The notes beneath the pieces are model-generated. The model was given only the letters and a program-made list of their open reading frames with translations. It made no database searches and was not told the origin of the DNA. Below are positions 59,138 to 64,000 of a stretch of DNA of 64,000 nucleotides, one piece after another. Numbering within the stretch: position 1 is the stretch's first letter; the number at the start of each line of letters is the position of its first letter. Origin of the DNA: an uncultured Paenibacillaceae bacterium (GTDB lineage: Bacteria > Bacillota > Bacilli > Paenibacillales > K13); contig CAJXLT010000001.1 in assembly GCA_913056365.1 (NCBI GenBank), positions 930,001 through 994,000 on the forward strand, in the 5' to 3' direction. The position numbers and the translations under genes are program-made.

Positions 59138-60970
59138 ATGTATCCGAACTTTGAAGCTTGTGTAACAGATTTGGAGAAGCACGGTCACTTGATACGCATT
59201 ACAGAAGAGGTCGATCCTCATCTGGAAATGGCGGCGATTCACTTGAAGGTTCACAAGGCAGGCGGTCCTGCGCTATTGTTCGAACGTGTCAAAGGCTCCT
59301 CGTATCAAGCTGTCTCCAATCTGTTCGGCACTGTAGAGCGCAGCAAGTTTATCTTCCGCAAGACGTGGGCATCTACGCAAAGTGTCATTGCGCTGCGCAA
59401 CGACCCGATGGCTGCCCTGAAGCAGCCATTCAAGCATATGGGTGTCGGCTTGTCAGCCTCCAAGGCACTGCCGAAGAAGCTGGCAGCTGGTCTGCCGAGT
59501 CATATGCGGGAAATTCAACTGTCCGATCTGCCGCACATTCATCATTGGCCAATGGACGGCGGTGCGTTCATAACATTACCGCAAGTATATTCTGAGGACT
59601 TGGACAAGCCCGGCATTATGCATGCGAACCTTGGTATGTACCGTGTACAGATGAGCGGCAATGCGTTCGAGCCTGATCAGGAGGTCGGCTTGCATTATCA
59701 GATTCATCGCAGCATCGGCATACATCAGGCGAAGGCTACGAAACGCGGTGAACCGCTCAAGGTGAGTATATTCGTAGGAGGTCCGCCATCACATACGCTG
59801 GCTGCTGTTATGCCGCTTCCGGAAGGCTTGAGCGAGCTAACATTCGCCGGATTGCTAGCCGGACGCCGGTTCCGTTACAGCTACCATGACGGTTATTGTA
59901 TAAGCCATGATGCAGACTTCGTCATTACCGGCGACATCTATCCAGATGAGACGAAGCCGGAAGGACCGTTCGGTGACCACTTGGGCTATTACAGCTTAAC
60001 TCATCCTTTTCCACTCATGAAGGTGCGTCACGTCTATGCGAGGGAGAACGCGCTGTGGCCGTTCACGGTCGTAGGTCGCCCGCCACAGGAGGATACGGCG
60101 TTCGGTGCGCTGATTCACGAGCTGACAGGTGATGCGATCAAGCAGGAAATCCCTGGGGTGAAGGAAGTCCATGCGATTGATGCTGCTGGTGTGCATCCGT
60201 TGCTGCTTGCGATTGGCAGTGAACGCTATACACCATATGATCAGGTCAAGCAGCCGGCAGAGCTGCTTACGATTGCCAATCGAATTCTGGGCACGAATCA
60301 GCTTAGTCTTGCGAAATATCTGTTCATTACTGCGGAGAATGAACGTCCGTTGGACACACACCACATCGAGGATTTCTTCACATATATGCTGGAACGGATT
60401 GATCTGCGCAGAGATCTTCATTTCCACACGAATACGACGATCGATACGTTAGATTACTCCGGCACAGGCTTAAATCAAGGAAGCAAGGTAGTGTTCGCTG
60501 CCTATGGAGAGCCGAAGCGAAAGTTATGTAAGGAAGTGCCAGAAGCGTTGAGAGAGATGCAAGGAATCGAAGCTGCTCAGATGGTTATGCCGGGAGTAGT
60601 GGCTATTCAGACATCGCCATTTACGCATTATGCGCAAGTGAATCAAGAGATAACAGCTATGGCGAACGAGCTTCGTGCCCGCGGGACGCTACACGAATGT
60701 CCGATGTTGATCCTATGTGATGACAGCCAGTTTCTAAGTGAAGCCTTGAACAACTTTCTATGGGTAACCTTCACGCGAAGCAACCCTTCCCATGATATCT
60801 ATGGTATGAATAGCGGTTATGAGAACAAGCATTGGGGTTGTGACAATGTGATCCTCGATGCCCGCAGCAAGCCTCACCACGCACCTCCGTTGATCCCGGA
60901 TCAAGCTGTGGAGAAGCGAATAGAGCGTTTGTTCACGAAAGGTGCGAGCTTAAGCGGTCTGAGTGTGTAA
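59138..60970 (+). CDS. UbiD-family decarboxylase
   Basis: 610 residues. The prenylated-FMN decarboxylase family is clear from LEMAAIHLKVHKAGGPALLF near residue 25, the cofactor-binding MSGNAFEPDQEVGLHYQIHRSIG near 175, VFVGGPP-like IFVGGPPSHTLA and EGPFGDHLGYYS with the Glu. Members decarboxylate 4-hydroxybenzoate-type acids, including steps in quinone synthesis. The cofactor-making UbiX partner is not in the window. The length is longer than typical UbiD (about 490-500) and fits the menaquinone-associated branch. It lies alone, with a terminator after it. Confidence 0.88.
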   Translation: MYPNFEACVTDLEKHGHLIRITEEVDPHLEMAAIHLKVHKAGGPALLFERVKGSSYQAVSNLFGTVERSKFIFRKTWASTQSVIALRNDPMAALKQPFKHMGVGLSASKALPKKLAAGLPSHMREIQLSDLPHIHHWPMDGGAFITLPQVYSEDLDKPGIMHANLGMYRVQMSGNAFEPDQEVGLHYQIHRSIGIHQAKATKRGEPLKVSIFVGGPPSHTLAAVMPLPEGLSELTFAGLLAGRRFRYSYHDGYCISHDADFVITGDIYPDETKPEGPFGDHLGYYSLTHPFPLMKVRHVYARENALWPFTVVGRPPQEDTAFGALIHELTGDAIKQEIPGVKEVHAIDAAGVHPLLLAIGSERYTPYDQVKQPAELLTIANRILGTNQLSLAKYLFITAENERPLDTHHIEDFFTYMLERIDLRRDLHFHTNTTIDTLDYSGTGLNQGSKVVFAAYGEPKRKLCKEVPEALREMQGIEAAQMVMPGVVAIQTSPFTHYAQVNQEITAMANELRARGTLHECPMLILCDDSQFLSEALNNFLWVTFTRSNPSHDIYGMNSGYENKHWGCDNVILDARSKPHHAPPLIPDQAVEKRIERLFTKGASLSGLSV

Positions 60971-60994
60971 AATTTGAAGAGAGAGTAGGGGAGA

Positions 60995-61026
60995 GCTGCT
61001 TGTCGTCCATGACGGAAGCAGTTTTC
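60995..61026 (+). terminator. Terminator after the UbiD-family gene
   Basis: CTGCTT pairs with AAGCAG and GTC with GAC inside, followed by TTTTCTTG. It lies 25 bases after the stop. Confidence 0.6.
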
Positions 61027-61186
61027 TTGTGTTGGATGAATCAAGTTGACATATTTGATGCAAGATCGTGACATGATGTAGGGGAGGAATCTGAAGTAAA
61101 AATTCAAAAGTAAACCGTAATTATGTTATGTAAACTTATTGCTAATTTTTAAATGAAATCACCTAAGGAATAAGGAGAACCGCATA

Positions 61187-62608
61187 ATGCATACATGGAT
61201 GAAATCAATCTACGCAGTCATTATACTGACAATGTTGTTCAGTTACATACCATCTGCAGCCGCCAACATATCCACATGCGGGCCATGGTGCAGGCAGTAT
61301 GACGTCGTTATAATCGGGAGTGAAGTAGAAGGAATGCTGCTAGCCCGGTCTGCGCAAGCAGAAGGCTTGCAGGTGCTCGTGCTTGATCCGCGTGAGAAGC
61401 CAGGAGGTCAGTTAATCCAAGGAGAGATGATTGTCTTGGATGAACCTCGTGATCGCAATAAGAACAGTCTCGTACAAGGTCGGATCAAACAACTCTATGA
61501 TGGGTATAACGGACGAGAAATTCGGAGTTCGGACTCTTTTCGACAGTATTATGCGAGGTTGACGAACAATCTGCCTATTCGAAACGGCATTCGAATCAAG
61601 TCGATGGATACGGTTGACCATCTTGGTCGTGAGACTATTCAATCACTCACTTATGTGGCTAGAGACGGCTATTCCTACAAGGTCCAAGCTAAATATTGGG
61701 TGGAAAACACTGATTTCAACGCACTGACCTCGCGCTTGAAGGTGAAGCGTATCCCAGGTGTAGAAACAGTATTCGACAGCGATGAACCGGATTATATGGC
61801 AGCTACGATGATGTTGAAGTTCAAGAATGTGAACTGGGCCAAGCTGCATGCTGCTGTATTGGAAAATTATCCGCTTACCCGTGTCGCTGAGAAGTACGGT
61901 CCTAATACGTATGTTGACTGGAATTTCGGCACTGGTTTCAGTAATGTTACGGGGCAGTACAAGCCTCAGGATGAACAATTCATGCTTCGCGGGATTAACT
62001 CTACATATCAATTGAATGGGGAAGTTGTTATGAATGCGCTGCTCATCTTCGATGTCGATCCTTCTGACCCGCAATCGATCCAGACTGCTATGCAGAAGGC
62101 GAGGAAGGAAGCGCCGTATGTACTGGAATTTCTTCGCGAGCACATTCCGGGATATAGCACAGCAGAATTGAACGGATTTCCCGAATACTTGTATATTCGA
62201 GAGTTCAATCGCTTCGAGACCGATTATGTGATGCGCTACGATGACGTGATGAACGGCAAGATGCATTGGGATAACGTAAGTATCGGCGGATATCCGGTAG
62301 ACCTGCAAGGGACGAAGGCGAGTCCGTATGGCATTACGCTAGGTAAGCCAGATCGGTACGGTATTCCGCTGCGTTCCTTCCTCTTGAAGGGATACGATAA
62401 TGTTCTTGTAGCAGGCAAGAACGTCGGAGCTTCAGCTAAGGCATATGGCAGTGTTCGTATTATGCCGAACACCGCATTAGCCGGAGAGACGATCGGCATT
62501 ATTCTCGGAAGGGAACGGAAGAAGAGGCTCCGATCTTTGACTGCTTCGGACTTCGAGCGAATTCACCAGTACTTGAGCCAACGATATCAGATCAATATTC
62601 GAGAATAA
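61187..62608 (+). CDS. Secreted FAD-dependent oxidoreductase
   Basis: 473 residues. A signal peptide of about 29 residues (hydrophobic AVIILTMLFSYIPSAAA) is followed by the dinucleotide fold YDVVIIGSEVEGMLLARSA, a GxGxxG with Glu at the second Gly, and LDPREKPGGQLIQGE. The C-terminal FAD site is VLVAGKNVGASAKAYGSVRIMP. It resembles the FAD-dependent oxidoreductases of the PF12831 kind, which usually stay in the cell, so export is notable. CxxxC in TCGPWCRQ, just after the signal peptide, could form a disulfide. Substrate unknown. A c-di-GMP riboswitch follows, before the sortase. Confidence 0.8.
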   Translation: MHTWMKSIYAVIILTMLFSYIPSAAANISTCGPWCRQYDVVIIGSEVEGMLLARSAQAEGLQVLVLDPREKPGGQLIQGEMIVLDEPRDRNKNSLVQGRIKQLYDGYNGREIRSSDSFRQYYARLTNNLPIRNGIRIKSMDTVDHLGRETIQSLTYVARDGYSYKVQAKYWVENTDFNALTSRLKVKRIPGVETVFDSDEPDYMAATMMLKFKNVNWAKLHAAVLENYPLTRVAEKYGPNTYVDWNFGTGFSNVTGQYKPQDEQFMLRGINSTYQLNGEVVMNALLIFDVDPSDPQSIQTAMQKARKEAPYVLEFLREHIPGYSTAELNGFPEYLYIREFNRFETDYVMRYDDVMNGKMHWDNVSIGGYPVDLQGTKASPYGITLGKPDRYGIPLRSFLLKGYDNVLVAGKNVGASAKAYGSVRIMPNTALAGETIGIILGRERKKRLRSLTASDFERIHQYLSQRYQINIRE

Positions 62609-62674
62609 AATATAAATTTGGATTGCTAATTATCTGAACATTTGCTATGCTTCTATTAAATAGAGCAAGTTCAT

Positions 62675-62770
62675 CGATACGGCAAACTTGTCGAAAGACA
62701 AGGACGCAAAGCTACAGGGCCTTCCTTACTATCGTAGATTACGAGAATAAGATGGCAGCCAGCTGCCGAA
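62675..62770 (+). ncRNA. c-di-GMP-I (GEMM-I) riboswitch 1, ahead of class D sortase
   Basis: The conserved GEMM-I skeleton is present: GGCAAAC, a hairpin TTGTC-GAAA-GACAA with the GNRA tetraloop, GGACGCAAAGC, GGGCCTTCCTTA, a variable second stem and GATGGCAGCCAGCTGCCGAA. Stem P1 pairs CGGCA with TGCCG. Between its end and the ATG at 62816 is CTTTTTCTTTTTTTG; with the GGCAGC/GCTGCC alternative pairing, this suggests transcriptional control, though a clean terminator stem is not obvious. Confidence 0.9.
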
Positions 62771-62815
62771 GTGTACTGCTTTTTCTTTTTTTGTGTAACT
62801 TACGAGGCGGTGCAT

Positions 62816-63469
62816 ATGAAGATCAAGATTACATCCGGATTGTTGATTGCCGCAGGTATTTTGTTACTACTCTATCCTCGCGCAACTGCTTGGTATTATG
62901 ACAATCAGCAGCAGAAGTTAGTTGAAGAGTGGCAGGAGGCTTTTGCTACTGTACAAGTTTCTTATGAGCAAGCTGATGATGCTGCAGCTGCCGTTCAACC
63001 AGAGTCATTACAGACAGAGATTTCTATGGAAGAAGAACCTGAGCCGAATCGCGATGCTGTACAGCTGGATCTGAACATGGAAGGCATGCTCTACATTGAC
63101 AAGATTGAGTTGAAGCTTCCGATTCTGACTGGTGCTACAGAAGAGAACTTGAACACGTCTGCTGCTAGTATTGCAGATACAGGAATGCCGGGCGAGGCAG
63201 GCAATTATGCCATCGCCGGTCACCGCAATCGTGATTTCGGTCGGAACTTTAACCGCTTGGATGAGCTGGTGGAAGGCGACTTCATCGATGTCGATACTGG
63301 CGAACAGCTGTACCGCTATACGGTTACGGACAAGCTGTATGTCGAACCGCACGAAGTATGGGTGCTCGATGCAGAAGGGTCAGAGAAGGAGATCACGCTA
63401 GTCACGTGCCATCCGATTGATACCGGAACACATCGATTGATCGTGAAGGGCAAGCTCATAGATACGTAG
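62816..63469 (+). CDS. Class D sortase
   Basis: 217 residues from the ATG at 62816; an upstream in-frame ATG lies in the riboswitch leader. An N-terminal membrane anchor (GLLIAAGILLLLYP) precedes an acidic linker and the sortase barrel: MLYIDKIELKLPILTGA, the catalytic His in YAIAGHRNRDFGRNF, Cys in ITLVTCHPID and Arg in HRLIVKG. The length and TLVTC motif fit class D. Sortases link surface proteins with an LPxTG-type signal to the cell wall. The substrate is not seen in the window; the next gene encodes a secreted protein. Expression is probably set by c-di-GMP through the upstream riboswitch. Confidence 0.93.
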   Translation: MKIKITSGLLIAAGILLLLYPRATAWYYDNQQQKLVEEWQEAFATVQVSYEQADDAAAAVQPESLQTEISMEEEPEPNRDAVQLDLNMEGMLYIDKIELKLPILTGATEENLNTSAASIADTGMPGEAGNYAIAGHRNRDFGRNFNRLDELVEGDFIDVDTGEQLYRYTVTDKLYVEPHEVWVLDAEGSEKEITLVTCHPIDTGTHRLIVKGKLIDT

Positions 63470-63504
63470 TGTTCAAGTGATAATTGCATAGAAGATTTCT
63501 CAAC

Positions 63505-63590
63505 CGATAAAGGCAAATCTAATGAAAATTAGAGACGCAAAGCTATAGGGCCTTCCTTACCTAGTAAGATGGCAGCCAGTTTCCGAAAGG
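63505..63590 (+). ncRNA. c-di-GMP-I (GEMM-I) riboswitch 2, ahead of the final gene
   Basis: Same skeleton as riboswitch 1: AGGCAAAT, a stem TCTAAT-GAAA-ATTAGA, GACGCAAAGC, GGGCCTTCCTTA, a shorter second stem, and GATGGCAGCCAG then TTTCCGAA. The ribosome site GGAG begins right at the 3' end (CCGAAAGGAG), 11 bases before the ATG at 63601, which favours control of translation, unlike copy 1. Confidence 0.9.
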
Positions 63591-63600
63591 AGAATTCGTC

Positions 63601-64000
63601 ATGAGACAATGGAATAAGCTGTTAGTCAGTATGATGCTCTGTATTTGGCTAGTCCCCGCTGCTGTATTTGCTGAACAAGCGCAGCCTACAATCGACTATG
63701 ATGAGCAGGCGGAGGGTATCGTTACGATCCATCTGCCAACCGAAACTGTGGACAAGTATAAGATTCGGATTAGCAAGGATGAGGAGCATTATACGTATGA
63801 CGCTGCATCCTACAATGTATTTCCGTTGCAGATGGGCGATGGCGACTATATCATCCTAATGCTGGAACAAGTAGCAGGCAATAAGTATAAATTAATCGAA
63901 CAAGCGAAGATTTCATATACCGCACAATCAGCTGAAGACATCTACTTGCAGTCTGTGCAGAATGTGCAATGGAACGAAACGATGGAACTTGCTAACAAGG
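63601..64000 (+). CDS. Secreted protein with signal peptide, 5' part (partial; possibly transglutaminase-like)
   Basis: The first 133 codons are present and the frame stays open to the window end. A signal peptide (MRQWNKLLVSMMLCIWL then VPAAVFAEQA) is followed by a beta-rich domain with VTIHLPTETVDKYKIRI, YNVFPLQMGDGDYIIML and VQNVQWNETMELA. I recall this lead-in from Paenibacillus secreted transglutaminase-like proteins, where the catalytic domain comes after it, but that part is outside the window. Its AGGAGA site overlaps the end of riboswitch 2. Confidence 0.6.
   Translation, partial: MRQWNKLLVSMMLCIWLVPAAVFAEQAQPTIDYDEQAEGIVTIHLPTETVDKYKIRISKDEEHYTYDAASYNVFPLQMGDGDYIILMLEQVAGNKYKLIEQAKISYTAQSAEDIYLQSVQNVQWNETMELANK

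Overview
The window looks like chromosomal DNA of a Gram-positive, spore-former-type Bacillota of the Paenibacillaceae (Paenibacillus/Cohnella-like). Reasons: strong AGGAGG-type ribosome sites with frequent GTG/TTG starts, Bacillus-type families (YneQ-like, YfiT/BstA-like DinB, YebC, HisJ-type PHP phosphatase, Cys-type SelD, class D sortase), a Firmicute-type BirA operator, and several paralogous glycoside-hydrolase-like proteins. No phage, plasmid or CRISPR signals were seen. The organism assignment is inference.

Layout. 1-6.7 kb: end of a cysteine-synthase-like gene, a sugar-phosphate isomerase/epimerase-like gene, a complete BMP-type nucleoside ABC importer (lipoprotein, double ATPase, two permeases) and thymidine kinase, a nucleoside salvage block. 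6.7-11 kb: SbcD-SbcC nuclease. 11-20 kb: a beta-hydroxyacid dehydrogenase, two of three GHL6-like putative glycosyl hydrolases, a PHP phosphatase, an MFS carrier and an AraC regulator. 20-30 kb: CYTH protein, orphan response regulator and an unusual cluster of ACP, BtrH-like transferase, P-loop kinase, alpha/beta-hydrolase-like protein with a Cys nucleophile, BtrK-like PLP decarboxylase and BtrJ-like ATP-grasp ligase. It resembles the carrier-tethered part of the butirosin side-chain pathway without its oxidation steps. 30-42 kb: MFS carriers, M29 aminopeptidase, YciI protein, third GHL6 protein, glutaminase, aldo-keto reductase, dGTPase, small proteins. 42-46 kb: an IS1595-like transposase relative flanked by inverted copies of a dispersed 28-bp repeat, SGNH hydrolase, NAD epimerase. 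45.7-49.3 kb: a biotin ECF transporter (BioY, ATPase, ATPase-T fusion) divergently controlled by a BirA box. 49.4-55.4 kb: selenium (SelD, MnmH) and sulfite reductase (CysJ, CysI). 55.4-64 kb: a repeat array, YebC, tRNA-Thr(CGT), SDR, small acidic protein, DinB/BstA, UbiD decarboxylase, secreted FAD protein, then two c-di-GMP-I riboswitches, one ahead of a class D sortase and one ahead of a secreted protein cut by the window end.

How genes work together. Four blocks are functionally coherent: nucleoside import plus thymidine kinase; ACP-tethered amino-acid chemistry; BirA-controlled biotin uptake; and c-di-GMP-controlled surface functions. Two GHL6-linked transcription units share a near-identical promoter-proximal box, and an AraC regulator lies beside one of them, suggesting a small carbohydrate regulon. 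A 28-bp repeat occurs eight times in non-coding DNA, at three loci where the left copy is always reversed relative to the right, like REPIN doublets. The most unusual items are the Btr-like cluster, the riboswitch pair and this repeat family.
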